From assembly GCA_017590115.1 (NCBI GenBank), contig JAGGNK010003335.1:8557916-8621915 (forward strand): DNA of 64,000 nucleotides, written 5' to 3'. This document shows, piece after piece, positions 25,175-38,663 of this stretch. The stretch's first letter is position 1. Every line of letters begins with the position of its first letter. The notes beneath the pieces were generated by a model. That model did not search any database. It had not been told where the DNA came from and saw nothing but the letters and a program-made list of their open reading frames with translations. The position numbers were made by a program, and so were the translations under genes. Source of the stretch: Montifringilla adamsi. Taxonomy: Eukaryota; Chordata; Aves; Passeriformes; Passeridae.

Positions 25175-25869
25175 CTGTTTCCTGACGCCATGCCTGCAAG
25201 TTTAAAACAGGTTCCTTGGGTATTCATTTCACCATGAAGTTCAGCTCAGGCTCATCAGTCTTTTTGAGATGAGGGAGGCTGCAGTTACGAGTTGTTTTGG
25301 GGGGGTTTTAGCCTCTCCTTCAAGCTCTTGTTGTCTCAGCAACTGCATGTGGTCTACACAAGCTGCAATCAAACCTTTGACTCAGGGTCCACAGACCTAA
25401 ATTGAGTTCAGAAGGACTCCAGGTTGGATTTAGCAGCTCAGAACTTCACTCTGCTGCTTTCCACAGAGTTCAGAGTACAACCAAAACATCTTTTTCATTC
25501 TGCACAACACACTAAGTTACAAAATAATACTCACATACTCCAAATTCATGTTGCAGTTTGTATCCAACTTCCTTGTATTTATGTCTGTTTATATTAAATC
25601 ATTGCATATTTTAAGTCTTTACATAAGATGGGAACCTAAAAATGGTAAAAGCTGCTCCAGGAAATTGGTATTCACTTACAGTTTGTTTACACTTGATTCA
25701 GAACTTCTTTTCAAAAGCTTCTCTGAGTTATTATTAGCAGCTTTTACACAACACTGAAAACATACAGATCATTTTACACATAGAATGAAGAATATTCTCT
25801 GTCCTGAAAACTTAGTCATGGACTGAGTTAAATTGGAATCAGGTTTCACAATCATCTTCTCAATTTGAG

Positions 25870-25912
25870 AATATAAATGGCAATGTTTGTAAGTATAAAT
25901 ATAAATGGCAAT
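25870..25912. repeat. 15-base direct repeat, 28-base period
   Basis: AATATAAATGGCAAT occurs at 25870-25884 and again at 25898-25912, just before the CR1 fragment that starts at 25914. It may be a local duplication at the insertion site. Confidence 0.8.
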
Positions 25913-25913
25913 T

Positions 25914-25990
25914 GTCCTTGCCATGGCAGGGGGTTGGAACTAGATGATCTCTAAGGTCCCTTCCAACCCAAACCATTCTATGATTCATTC
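25914..25990 (+). mobile_element. CR1 LINE 3' end fragment
   Basis: Forward-orientation CR1 3' end: GGGGGTTGGAACTAGATGAT, then AAGGTCCCTTCCAACCC, ending in CCATTCTATGATTC, the tail octamer region. It is one of the better preserved copies in the window and lies in the opposite orientation to the others. Confidence 0.9.
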
Positions 25991-28900
25991 CATGAATGCA
26001 CCCTCATTGCAACAAAATGGCTTAGAAGTCAGCTAAATACATGTTTGGTTGAAACAAGCAGGCATTTATCTGACAATCTTGGCATGTACAAAACTTATTT
26101 ACAGCAAATGAGAAAAATGGGGACTTTGAAGATACAGAGCGTCAAATATTGAACATTATAAAACTGTTCTACAATTGTCCTAGGCACGATCAGTGGAGGC
26201 TCACTAGCTGCATTCTGTGCCCAGCTCTGGGACCTGATCCTACCCATCCCTTTTAATTTGTTTATGGCCTTGGTCAACTCTGAGCCTGTAGGTACTTCCA
26301 AGAGCACAGGCATGCTTCCCTTGGCCCTACATTCAAGCCTCTGTTTTCCAACCATGTCTGAACACATACCCAAACACTACTGGGAAATCCCCTCAGAAGT
26401 TTCCAGGTAGCTCTCTGAGGAAATATTCCAGCTGTGAGGCAACAAATTATTTATTTTCTGGTTTCCCCTTTCTAATTTTTAATACAGACCACATTAAGTT
26501 GCTCCCATATTGCTTATTTCAGTTGTCTCCCTTTTGTAGCTACACTGAATTGGCAGAAGACAACTCAAGACAAAAACAAAGGTGCTTTATTTCTGAGACA
26601 GCTCAGACTCCAGAAGTCCATGAGGGAGACACTGGCTACAACCCTCTCTCTCCACCCATTCCCAGAGCCCAGAGTTCACATGGAAGTGTTTCCATGGGAT
26701 GGCAAAGGCAAATTGTTAATTGGAAAGGGAAGTCTACTCTACAATTTTAGCACTTTTAAGCTTGTCTGGTCCTTCTAATGGAGAATGCCATATTCATGGG
26801 GTTACTGAGCAGCAGAGGATAAGGACAGGAATGCTGTTTCATGAAGACCTTGTGGTGTGCCCTTCTGATGACACAAGAGGAAGAGTTCTCCCATCCATCT
26901 TCCACAAAAGTCAGCACTGACACTCCTACGAGTTCCTGCTTTGGTTTGAGTCTCAACATCTCATCACTTGAAAGGTCTTAGTAGCTGCAAAAGCTGCAGC
27001 CAAAGCATTCCAGGCCTCTGAGTGTCCAGCTATCACTTGTGATCCCTGACAGTTTCTAGACATTTCCATGGAAGTCTGAAAGTAAAAGAAAGAAAGAAAA
27101 AATCTCCAAAACCCCATACACTCATGCCTTAAGAACCAGCCAAAATCCTGAGACAAGCAGTACCCCATTTATCTGGAGAATCTGACAACCACTCCTGACA
27201 TGTAAAGCCGGACCTTCTAATCTAGCCAATTTGTAAAACTACAGGAATTCATTCCAGTGCTGCACAGCAGGCACGCTCCAGCAGAAAATCAATTCCAACG
27301 AGCAAAGACTGTGGAAAGCACAGAATGCTTATTTTAGTATTTGGTGAAAGCTGAGGTGGTTATTAATTTTTGTTTTACCATTATTATCAATATATTTTCC
27401 AATGCATACCTCTAACAATTTCTAGGGAAACAGGACATCAGATGAGGCAGAAATTATCTTCCTACTCATAGGCTTGCTGGGTTTAGTGCTATTGTGACCC
27501 TCTCCAAAAGGTACTGCAGATCCCAATGGATGATGGACTGCAGAGAGAAAAAGACACTTCCAGTGCATTCACAAAACCTCACAATCCTAGACACAGAGTC
27601 TAACTTAGTGGTCTTTTCTGAGATATATCCAAGCATGATTCAACTCTCCCACTCTTAAGTCAGATTTTGCTGGTTAAAACACCACCATTGCTCAAAATTT
27701 TACAAGGAAATCTTAGGCTTAAAACAGGACAGATCAGAATCACAAATCCCCAAACCCCAGATTCTGAAAGCAACCAAAACCCTGTCAGACTGGATTCTCA
27801 CAATGGCAACTGAAACACTTACTCGAAAGCAGATGGTTTTCTCTACCTCGCTAAACATGTAAACCACATATTATGGTGGGATGTTTTGTGCTTTGTCCAT
27901 CCACAGCAAACAAATGAGAACACAGGAGAAAATCCTGACACTTCCTAAATATTTGCTGTCAGGCTGAGAAGTGCCACTGTCCACTGATGGGCTCTTAAAA
28001 AAGCAGAGCTCTGGGACGTGTGACGAGTCACTGTGTCAGGGAGAAACTCCCACTGGAAGGACTCTGCCTGCAGGGTCGAGCACAGAGCTGTGGTGGGAGC
28101 AGACACTGCAGATCACACTGAAGGACTTCTGCAACCCTTACTGATTACTCAGATCACAGCAGCCCTTTGAGGAGCTGAGAATCAACCAGAGTGCTTGCTC
28201 CTCCAGTTCCCAGTGGGACCAGGATATGGTACAGAAGGAATCTAATAGACTCCCAGACCTAAAATCAATTGTTGAAGTTTTTGAAATCTGTTGCCTTTTT
28301 AATTGTAAGCAACTGTAAATTCACTCTCCTGGTTTATCCAAAGCCCACAGGATCAAGTTTCAGTTCCTGTCTTTAAACTTATATATTCATATTCATTCAG
28401 TGGGATTTTAAAAATAAATAAATAAAAAAGCAATCACAACTTTTAAACAACAACTTCATACAGCCAAAAAGGTATACTCAGCATCAAGAGAAAAAAAAGA
28501 GAATATGAATAACTAAAAAAAAAAAATTTTTTCATTATTTTTTTACATTATTCTGCATTTGGAGGTGGAACAGCAGGATTGAGCTAGAATGCTTTAAATT
28601 GGCTTTACTGCAACACATCCCCAGGAGGATTTAAACCCAGAAAATGAGAGCAGAAGCCTTGGTGTTCAGCCCATGAGCTGTCTGGATCAAAGGTTACAGA
28701 AGAAATAATAAAGCCACATAATCATTTGTACTTTGACATGTAGGACCTCTCCTAGAGCAGGTTCTGCCCAAATTCTCTGCAAAATAACTGCTAGCAGTAA
28801 TGATATCTATAAACTGTGTTCACAAGACTGTGATATGGCAGGTTTTTCAGTTCTTCAAAGGGATTAGTGAATTTCACGCTTGTCAGGAAAGCAGATAAAT

Positions 28901-29004
28901 CTTAATATTCCCCTTTGTTTTGAAACCAAATACTGACTGTTTAAGAATAGTTCTTATTCCTTAATTCTTTGCTTGATTAATGGAATATTTTATGCACATG
29001 AAAT

Positions 29005-29280
29005 TTGTCCCCGTCTGTGACCCCGGCTACCCCACGTAAAGCACATATTTTAATAGAATATTTAATTATAGGCCGTAATTCCAGCATACCACAAAGAGTT
29101 TATTTCACAATTCCCATTTGTATTGCAATTCCAACCAGTTATTTTTCACACATGCTTGCTGACAAGGCTGCAGCTCCAAGGACTCCATCAAATACACCTG
29201 CCAAGTCACAACAATTGCAAGCAGTGAGAACAACATTAAACATCCTGTTTATAACACTAAGTGTATATGTTTAATGGAGC
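29005..29280. promoter_or_regulatory. Candidate intronic regulatory element
   Basis: Unique, non-repetitive sequence with retained CpGs in an AT-rich setting (CCCCGTCTGTGACCCCGGCT, CCCACGTAAAG, GGCCGTAATTCC). It also has TAAT-type sites (ATTTAATTATAGG). A frame of 89 codons crosses it but shows no family signature. I call it a possible conserved non-coding element only on composition. Confidence 0.2.
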
Positions 29281-31104
29281 CTAAATGGCAAAGCCTCATG
29301 TCCCCCACATCCTTCCCTCTAAAGTCAGGTAAGTGTTAGAAGTAGTTTGCTTGTCTGGAAGGGAAACATGCATTTTTCTGTGGCTGCTTATCTTAAATTC
29401 AAGCTTTCAACCTTAAGGGGTAAATAGTGTGAGGATTTAAGAATAAATCTCAGTGAAACACATGGAAGATTTACTACAGACAATTTGAAAATGTAACAGG
29501 GGAAAAACATTCTGACAGAAAAATATTTAGGTCACTGGGATAATTCATTGTTAAGTGCCCTAGAATTTATAATGCCACTAACTCACTACAGTATTTATAT
29601 GTATGCATTAGCAGTTACACTACACATCATGATTCTGACACATGCACTTCACAAACACTTTTATATCAATAAACATCTTCATATTAAGAAGACATTTTTT
29701 TCCTGTGTTTTTAAGGGCCAACAATTTTGACTCCTTTTCCCCACATAATCCCTAGTGCTGATGAATGAAACCACAACAGTTTCAAACCACTCTGTAAAAT
29801 TAACTGCATAACCCTTACACAAAGAAAAGGGCAGACACCCTGCGGAGTTTTTAATTCTCCTCCTATCTTTCTACCTGCTGACTACACCAAACATTTTCAT
29901 TCCTCAGTACCACTTCCATCTTATTCACAGGTATGTTAAGATCTGAACTTAAAATCCTGCCCTCTTCTTCCCAGTCCCATTGCCAATCAGCTCTGCACTC
30001 CTCTAGCAGAAAGAGAATTTTGTTCCATATTTTTTGTATTAACATCTTTGGGATTTTGGAATGCTTCACACTTCCTAAAATCAGATCCAATGTCAACATT
30101 CATACCTTTGGAGACTAAAGAAATTCCTGTGGCCTGATCCATGCTACTCAAGTGTTATGCTGAGAGGTTAGCAATCTACTTGAAGCCACAAATTAGGGTG
30201 AGAATCCTTCAGGAACTCTAACAATAGTCTGGATTGCTGTTAAAAGAGCATTTGCTGGTAAGTTAGCTGCAAAAAAGAGGTTGATCACAAAAGTTACTTA
30301 CTAAATGCTTTGCAAAAATTTATTACCATTTTCAGCTGTTTTCCAAAAGCTCTAGTAATGAACAAAAGATTCTCATATCCTCCCTCTTTTGCACTTAAAC
30401 TTACTAATTATCCCCAGCCTCCTAACTAAGTACACTCTTGGACAGGAGGGCCACCAGGCAGTCACTGCTACTGCATGTTCACTTTCATTATCTGCAACTT
30501 TCAGTGACGTGTGTCAACAATTCCATTACCTTTGGATATTTATTCTTTGCTATTTTCCTAACAATGAGCTACATGTAGGGAAACTTCTCTTTCTCTTAGA
30601 CTCCTGAAATGCACAGTGGCTACAAAATCAACACAGCACTGGGAGCAGCGCAATTCGATTCCTGCAGTTTCTGAATTAGCAGGAAGCTCATAATGACTTG
30701 TGGCTACATGTCTATGAAACAGAACTCTATCCTCTAGTTCAACCAGCTTCCTAAACAGACAGCAGATTGTAAAATGGGCCCTTAGGCTCCTTGTGTTCAT
30801 GTAACAATTTCACTGATCACAATAGAGTTAGTGCCTATTCCCGTCAGTGCACAGCAATGAGTTGTACCTTCCAATATCTCCATCATAAAACACCGAAGAC
30901 CATTTTCAGAATAAAATTGTTTAATATATGCATCACAAAATTAATTTCCATTGAATTATTCCATTTGCTTCAGAAATCTACAGTAAAAAAAATTATTGGC
31001 ATTATCCCCCACTATTTGTAATCTTCACGGTCATAACACACAGTGATCGTAGAAACTGGCAGAACTGCTGTGGAGACTTCTGCTCTTGGTGAATATTCTG
31101 TTTA

Positions 31105-31232
31105 GAGGGCAGCGTAGTGTAACTGCAAGACAAAACCCTGGCTTTGTGCTAGCCCTGCCACTGACCCATCTGTGTAATTGCCACAGATTGCTGGTTTGTG
31201 AAGTGGAGATGAGAAAGGGACACCTCGCACGT
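31105..31232 (+). mobile_element. MIR-like SINE remnant
   Basis: GGGCAGCGTAGTGTAACTGC at the 5' end, then CTAGCCCTGCCACTGACC, CATCTGTGTAATTGCC, and GTGAAGTGGAGATGAGAAAG with ACACCTCGCAC follow the order of MIR blocks. The CTCGCACGTGCGCGG end retains several CpGs. Boundaries are approximate. Confidence 0.6.
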
Positions 31233-34200
31233 GCGCGGCACCTGCACCAGCAGGCACACGGCAGCTCAGGAGGTTCCTTCCACTCCATGCTCTTAAAAAT
31301 CCTTAATTTACATTAAGTTCTTTGAAATCCTTAAATAATTGAGGCTATTTTCATAGGGCACTTTGCATCAATTCCTTATGGGGCGTAAAGGGGAAGGAAA
31401 TAATTTTTGCAAATACTAGGAATATAATCTGACCAACGTTCTTACTATTTTAACTTTATGGAGATTTACCTTGCTCAAAGCAGACGAATAAAATATGTAT
31501 TCTATTGCAGTGGAAAAGTGTAGGCATACAAAAGAAACTGTAACTTAAGTTCTAAAAACAAATCAAACCCCAAATCCAAGATGGATTTATCTGTGTCTGC
31601 AGCCTATCCTTAGTCCAGACACCACTTCCAGCCTGTTCACAAGCCTTTCCATGAGCAGCTTCCGCTGAAGTTCCATCGCAGTAAGCTGAGCCACACAGAG
31701 AAGTTACAAATTAAAGAAAGTGGTAAATATTATCCTTCAGATGCTCTCCTATTAAAGCCAGGCTCATCTTCAGCTTTGGTCAATCCAGTTCCTGAAGCTG
31801 TTGCAGGTAACAAAGAAACTTCCATTGCACAGAGCAATGTCACACTGGAGAATGACACCAAACACCAGAGTACATTCTGTGCAGGGCAAGTAATCTGGAC
31901 AGAGTGGATATCAGCTCTGGGATATGTGATTTGGCCATGACAGCAGTTATTTCAAAATTCAGGAGCAAAGGAAAATATCTCGAGATTAAAATCTTGGCAG
32001 GTATAATAAAATAGATAAATAAAATAGGTTGTGAAATCTCAGTTCGTGAACCTTACTAATAGATTAGGTTCTTACGACTGGATTACAAATAAGCATTTAG
32101 AAAGCATGTCTTGGAGGGGAAGGGGAGTTATTCTTTTTTTATTTTGGAGGAGGATCAAAGGAGGAGAACCAGGATGAGAAACTGCCTGCAAATCTCAGTA
32201 CAACAGGGAAGAAAGAAAGAAGAAAAACCTCACATAAAGCCAAGAAACAAATGGATAAGTGGAGAGAAAATAATCCCTCCCTCTTTCATCATCTTCTCTT
32301 AAGTTTCAGGCAGAATTTATCTTAAATTTTAGGCTTGGAGCAGTGAAAAAAGAGATGGGGCATTTGTAATCACAATGGAAGCCAGAGAATATATCAAAAC
32401 AGCTCTAGGCACAAATGCATTAGCTGGGACAGCAAGCCCGCTGCCTAAGCCTGCCACCACAACTCCCTGCCCTGTCCATAAATTAGTCTTAACATAATGG
32501 GAAGCATCATCATTACAGAAGAGATAGACCTTGCCTCTGGGAGGCAAACAGCAAAATACGCCAAGAGGAGAAGAAATTGCAGCACCAATTTCCAGCAAAG
32601 CTCTGCTGCAGGTCTCTGAGCTGGGACTCTCCAGCTCCTTCTGCTACTGGCACAGATGCTCCACGTGTCTCCTGGCAAGGGGAGGGACACAGGGATTTGG
32701 CAATGCTTCATGGTGGTCTTTTTAATATCACTTAAAGCCTTTCTGAAATCTCCTTTCAAACTACGGCAGAGCAAGGCATGGATAATTAAAAATAAGATGA
32801 AGTTTTCATCTGTTTCATCAAGATCAAAGGAGAAGGTAAAGGAGTGTGTGAGTCCCGAGGGACCTGTGTTCCCCACCATGGCAGTTAGCTATTGTCATAA
32901 GACATGGATCTGTATTTTATTCAGACAGTTTTGGTTAACAGAATAAGCTAAGATGCATCATTTTATTTTCATAAGGGGCCTCAGGGGACAGAGTAAAAAC
33001 ACCCATCCTGAACAAGTAAGAGCATTTAAATATAAAAGTATGAGGGGGAAAAAAGGTAGAGCAGAATGTAGAACACTGTGTCCAGCTACAGAGACTAATG
33101 AACGATGACCCAGGTTCATTTACCATCATCTAACTGAACTTCCTTAGTGTAAGCAGGGCTTGGGATAAATTGGGACATTTATTTCAGCTGACAGGACCAG
33201 AGTAAACAAGTAGATGCTTTTTAATTTCTCCTCTTAGTTAGGGGGCCATAAAAAGTCCAGGGAAAAGAAACAACATAGAAGATTTAGATTAGCACAAGAA
33301 ATTTAACATTGCCATCTGAGAAAATGTTTGCCTTAAGAAATTAAAAGAAGCTTTTTAAGTTCAGAATGGCTCATCCTTAAAGAAAAGAACAACAACTTTT
33401 ACCCTTGTACACATCCCTGCTCTCTTTTCTGCATGCATGCTGGTGTCCTGAGCACCCCTTTTTAATCTCTTCACAAAAGTAGCAGTGGTTTAAAATCCTC
33501 TTGCATCTTGTGAGGAAAACAAAACAAAACAAACACCATCACCACTAGTTAAACTAAAACTGGAGCACTGAGATCTGTGTGTAAGTTTGGCTCTTCAAAT
33601 CCCTCACTAGACACTTAAAAATGACCCAATTTTAAACACTCAACTTCCTTTCATTCAATTTAAATTGCAGAGCTGGACTAGCCATAATACTGACTGCAGC
33701 TGCCTCTATCATCAACCCAAGGAAACTACAGCCCTGATATCACACCTGAAGCAGCACTTCTAATTCAAAGTCAGTTAAAGAAGGGGTTAAGAACATCTTA
33801 GGTACTTTATCCCTGAGTAAAATAACACCACCCTGTCTCACACAGAAAGGGTACACCAAGGAAAACTAGTTATCAGAATGCCAAGCATCTGCTAAGTAGG
33901 AGCACAGGGAAGAGTCCATGCCATCATTTAAGAAAATTAAACAGTGCTGTGACACGTGTGTAATGTAACCAGGACTTTACATCCAGCATCAACTTGTGCT
34001 ATCTATAGGAAGTGTTCCCTTTGTGGAGGATAATGCCTTGGCTCTCATAAGTTATATCAGTTTTTCATCAAATTTTATCTCACTTTTTATTGCTGGTGTT
34101 TAAGCCTTTAGGAATCAAAGTTTTTCCAAAACCTTTCCCTGATACAGAAAATAGCCAGAAGCCTTAGGAGTCTGCTGTATATACTACTTTCCTTGCAGCT

Positions 34201-34515
34201 ATCTCTGTTGAAGACTTTTTTAATTACAAAATGGCTTTTGGAAGGCACAGGAGTGGTTCAGCAAATTACTGCCTAGAGCACAGTATAAAACCCAATGCCA
34301 ACAAGGGGGCACGTTCAGAATTTCAGTCTTGAAGGTCAGAAATACCAACTGTAATGAAAGATGGTTCGATTTCAAAGTGCTAAATGACAGCTGTGGTCCA
34401 GAGATTTTTTTTGTCAGATGTGCAGGAAGGCAGAATCTTAAAGAGGAGAAACTGGTGCATGCTCATCTGGTAGAACAGCATCCAGTGATTTCCTAGGGCT
34501 TAATAAGGTTTTAAA

Positions 34516-34545
34516 AGGCAGGTTTCAAAAAGGCAGGTTTCAAAA
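34516..34545. repeat. 15-base perfect tandem duplication
   Basis: AGGCAGGTTTCAAAA occurs twice, head to tail, with no mismatch, immediately before the A35 run. It looks like a recent local duplication. Confidence 0.9.
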
Positions 34546-34549
34546 ATGT

Positions 34550-34551
<2 letters not shown>

Positions 34552-34586
<35 letters not shown>
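34552..34586 (+). repeat. A35 homopolymer
   Basis: Thirty-five consecutive A directly after a perfect 15-base tandem duplication (34516-34545). It is probably a mutable mononucleotide tract, and its exact length may be a sequencing estimate. Confidence 0.9.
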
Positions 34587-34588
<2 letters not shown>

Positions 34589-36033
34589 CATCAATACCTA
34601 TGAAACTTCTTTATAAGCAGCTAAAAAATTCATTGTCTTGTTTTTGGATCCAGTCCATAGCCTGGAGACTACTGTGGAATGCCTCACTCAACATCAGTGA
34701 TCAAGGTCTGAAGAGCTGCACTACAGTGAGAGGAACAGGAACTCTGCATAGAGCAACCCTTCATATACATAGATTTAAATTTCATTTCTCATATGGGAGG
34801 AGGGGGAAGAGCTCTCTCACTTTGGAAGAACCTGAGACAAAGATATGTGCTATTATTAAGAGTTACACTAATGCATGTGATTGAGCCTGGACAATTCTAG
34901 TCACAAAAAATAAGTTAAAAAACCCAAAAAAACCCAGTGGAGACTCTGGAATTTACAGTGTAAGGTATATACTGCTTTTCAGGCTTTTTTTCCTTGATCA
35001 TTTCTGATCATGACCAGATGTATGAAGAATCTCTGATAAGCGCAAAGCAATATTTTCAAATTAAAAGTCATGTTTTCATTCTAGATACAACTCCACATAC
35101 ATTTCAGATTAAGAAATGCTGCCAAATTTTATCACTTAATTTGAAAAAATTCTTGTTTTCCTTAGTGTGCAAATTGTTACATTCCAAGCACATCCTACAC
35201 AGCCTGGCCAAATTAACATATTCTAATAAAGCTTAGCAGATATGGTTTTCACTTGTCCTACAAAGCAATATGACAAGGAGGAACATTGCCTATGATGCTA
35301 TTAAGAATATTTAGAAAAGAAGGTACAAAACATGGACATGAATAACTCAGTGATATAGAACTTCTTTTTTTCTTCTCCAAAATTGTATCCTCAGTCATTA
35401 ATTCCATTCTTTAATATCAGAGCCTATTGTCCAACAGATCATGTGTAATTTTTGCATTTTAATCGCAAGTTCATCTCTTTTGCATTTTCAGTCCATACTT
35501 TTTCAGGGCGTTCAGCTCCAGTTTTTCCTCACCCTGGTTTACTTAGTTGCATAATACAACCTTATTAAAGATTACAGTCTGCTGCAAATGGCTTTCTTCT
35601 GCCTGGAACTACAGAAAGAACTGAACTAAGGCAGGCAGCATTTCAACAATAAGTCAGACTAATTCCAGCAAGGCAAACTAAATAATTTTCTGTCCCAATT
35701 ACTTTGGATAATCTTGAATTTAGTCTTATGCCATCTCTCTATGCAGTATTTTGCCATGAACTGCAGACTTGCTAATGCACCCTGACCTGCTTAATTGGAA
35801 GCTGAAGCATAATTGATATCAAAACAGATATCAGAGGAAAACGTTAGCCAGTTCACCAGATTTCCCATGCCTAAAAAACTCCAACTGACTCATTAAGAAA
35901 TTACTGTAAGAAATGAGATACGGAAGAGCAGTGACATCCTAATTAACAGAACAGGAAGCACATAATCAGCAGGAGAACCATTTTGTGTAGTGGGTGCACT
36001 GTGAGATTTTTCAAGTAAATAAGGCAAATGCTG

Positions 36034-36053
36034 TGTGCCCAAATGTGCCCAAA
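36034..36053. repeat. 10-base tandem duplication
   Basis: TGTGCCCAAA occurs twice head to tail without mismatch. Confidence 0.85.
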
Positions 36054-37538
36054 CTCACATTTCCCTGCACTGATGGTGCAGTTTTCTCAATAGCACAAAC
36101 TACTGAGAGTTTAAATAAATCTGCCCAACAGTCAAGTCTTAGCAATTTGCCTATCAAAAAATAGATCAGTTTAAAAGATGTTTGAAATCTTAACCTCATC
36201 TCTTGAGATTATATCCGCCTCCTGTCTCTTTCATTTATTTAAAAAAAATACTTTTGCTCCATTGCAGAAGAATGTATTTTAACCAGAAATAGGCCAAGAC
36301 TAAAAGATTTCTTCCAAGTCCTCAACAATTCAGGTGGGGCACCCATCCAAATCTGCTTTGGATGCAAGTCAGATGCAAAACTGGAGAAAAACTGTTCTCT
36401 TGTTCCAGTTCAAATATGGACAAAATCTCAAAATCTGTCTTGAGACAATGAACATGTGCCTCAGATGAAACATAATTAAAAATACTGTTCTCCTTCACCT
36501 CCTGTTTTAATTCTTTGTAGACAGTCAGTCCCACTTTGCCCTCTTGCACCATTCCACCCAGCCCTGCTGATGGTCCAGTGACAAAGCCATCTCCTCTTCC
36601 CACCTACAGACTTTCCAGCACTTTCTCCTGTTCCAACCCAGATTTAACACTTCACCAAAATATGGTGTGATCCCTTCCACTTCCAAAGTAGATTCCCACA
36701 GATTAATACACATGGATTTATGAATCAACACACAGGAGGTTTAATGTGAGTAGTTCTTCCCTTTTTGTAACCACACTCCATATTCTCAGGCACAGGAACT
36801 AGATTCGAATAGAGTTATACCCAAAATCATTAATTAAAGCCTTAATCCATCCCACAGGAAACTAGCAGAGGATTTATTTTCTGCAAAACCCTGCTATAAG
36901 AAAGGCTGATCTACACTTACCATGTGTTTAAAATCAGCAGTTTTTCCTCCCTCATTAACCCTCATTCATTTTCACTTCCACCTCATAAAAATCATTCGTA
37001 AAAACCCCAAAAATACCAGATTAATAAACACAAAGCAAATCTGACTTGCACAGGGTTTCTTACATCATGACCACCTTCCTCAGCCCAGCAGCTGCCTTGG
37101 AGCCTGAGCAGAGCAGACCACAGGTGGGTGATGGCAGACACCTCCCTGCTCCCTGCTCCCGGCTCAGCCCAGCCGCGCTCCAGGAGCCGAGCAGGTAAAG
37201 GACACAAAGTTATTCCTCACCCAAATATATGAGCTCTGCACAAAAGCACCCATGAGCACCTTGCTATTTGGGTGGCAGCTAACCTCTCCTGGAATGTTAT
37301 AGGGTAAATGGGTAAGTTCAATTCCTTAAAAGCTTAAGAGTTCAGCAGAACATATAAGGAACAATTTTTTTTCCCCTACAACAATCTGCTCTTTGGCACT
37401 GCCTCAGAATACTTTACTGCCACGTCTTACTTTGAAATGGGAGGATGCCAAGAATGAGATAAGTGCAGACATCCATGACTGGGAAACACAAGTAAAAGGC
37501 CTTCTCCGGAGCCAATTACAGCCTTCAACACACAAGCA

Positions 37539-37541
<3 letters not shown>

Positions 37542-37575
<34 letters not shown>

Positions 37576-37598
37576 AAAAAAAAAAAAAAAAAAAAAAA
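37542..37598 (+). repeat. A33-C-A23 homopolymer tract
   Basis: Thirty-three A, one C, then twenty-three A. It is the longest simple tract in the window. It creates a spurious polylysine end on an open frame (37393-37611) that I do not regard as a gene. Confidence 0.9.
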
Positions 37599-38142
37599 GC
37601 ACCAAACTTAAACTAAATAAAGTAAAAGCAACAGTAAATTTCTCTCTCTGCATTCAAGTACAAATCCTAAATTAAATTTATTTCTTTAGATTAAAAGGCT
37701 CTCTTTCTTTCTTAATTAAAAGTCTCAAAATTGAAATAAAGCATTTGTTTTTTCAGAACATGAATCTTTATTCTCAAAAAAATACAAATGCCCGCATTAT
37801 TACATTAAGAAGAGATTATTCCTTATCTGCTATTCAATGAATGGAAACCCAGATTACAGCTGAGACTTGCATGAGATATAACTGCTGTAGTGGCCAGATT
37901 TGTCTCCTGACAGTTCCATTTGGCTTTTGTCTTCCTTAAATGTCTGATAGCACTTTACCATATAATTTTATCAGCAACTTTTTCCACTACTAAATATTGT
38001 AGTCAAGATGATGAAAAAATGACAATGTGACCACAGTTTGCATTTGAAACCTCTTAGTTTGGCATATTTCCTTTTGGAAAAAGAAGAGCTAACTTAAGTC
38101 AATTAGGGAAAATGTGGTATGAATACTTTATAAACCATCAGG

Positions 38143-38163
38143 AAAAAAAAAAAAAAAAAAAAA
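38143..38163 (+). repeat. A21 homopolymer
   Basis: Twenty-one consecutive A in AT-rich intronic DNA. Confidence 0.9.
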
Positions 38164-38640
38164 CCTGAGTGAAATTAAATAAGCCACAGCAAGTAATTGG
38201 CTATTTAGATTCAGCTTCATACACACTTAAGCCTATCAAGGATCCCAAACTGACCCATTCTGCATCCACCATTCTTGCCTGATTAGAAAAATCCAAGTTC
38301 ACAAAGCCAGAAGTGAGCAGGGGAAGGTCCATATAACAGAATGACAACACCAAGGTATGAAATTATTTTCACTCAAATGAAAAGAGTTTTGAAATGTCTA
38401 AAACCAAGCAAGTTCATGAGTGAATGTCTTTCCACCAGCCAGACCAAATGAAACTGAAAATTACCTTCAAATGACAGCAGAAATGTGCTTTAGCTCCTCT
38501 TCCTCTTGCCTGGCCTGCTCACATTGTCTCATCCAAGAGCTCTAGTGACTTCAAAGTCCTCACTTCCACTTTTTCTTTTTTTGCTAAGAACAGTGATGCT
38601 CACCACTGCTATTGCAGAGGACATATATAGACAATTTAAA

Positions 38641-38663
38641 TATATATATATATATATATATAT
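38641..38663. repeat. (TA)n microsatellite
   Basis: Uninterrupted TA dinucleotides over 23 bases, with an imperfect ACATATATAGAC just upstream. It is likely length-polymorphic. Confidence 0.9.

Larger units (their letters stand above)
24413..31104. other. Intron segment without gene
   Basis: Unique AT-rich DNA with one CR1 end (25914), the palindromic site at 25162 and the candidate element at 29.0 kb. The phrase CATCATACCTCCTGCAA occurs at about 23978 and again at about 24630, on either side of the old CR1 piece. This could be a short direct repeat or chance. Confidence 0.5.

Noticed and set aside
34355..34380. GGTTCGATTTC, similar to a tRNA B box
   Set aside because: No A box at the right distance and no cloverleaf pairing can be drawn.
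37393..37611. Frame ending in polylysine
   Set aside because: The lysines are the A33-C-A23 homopolymer tract.
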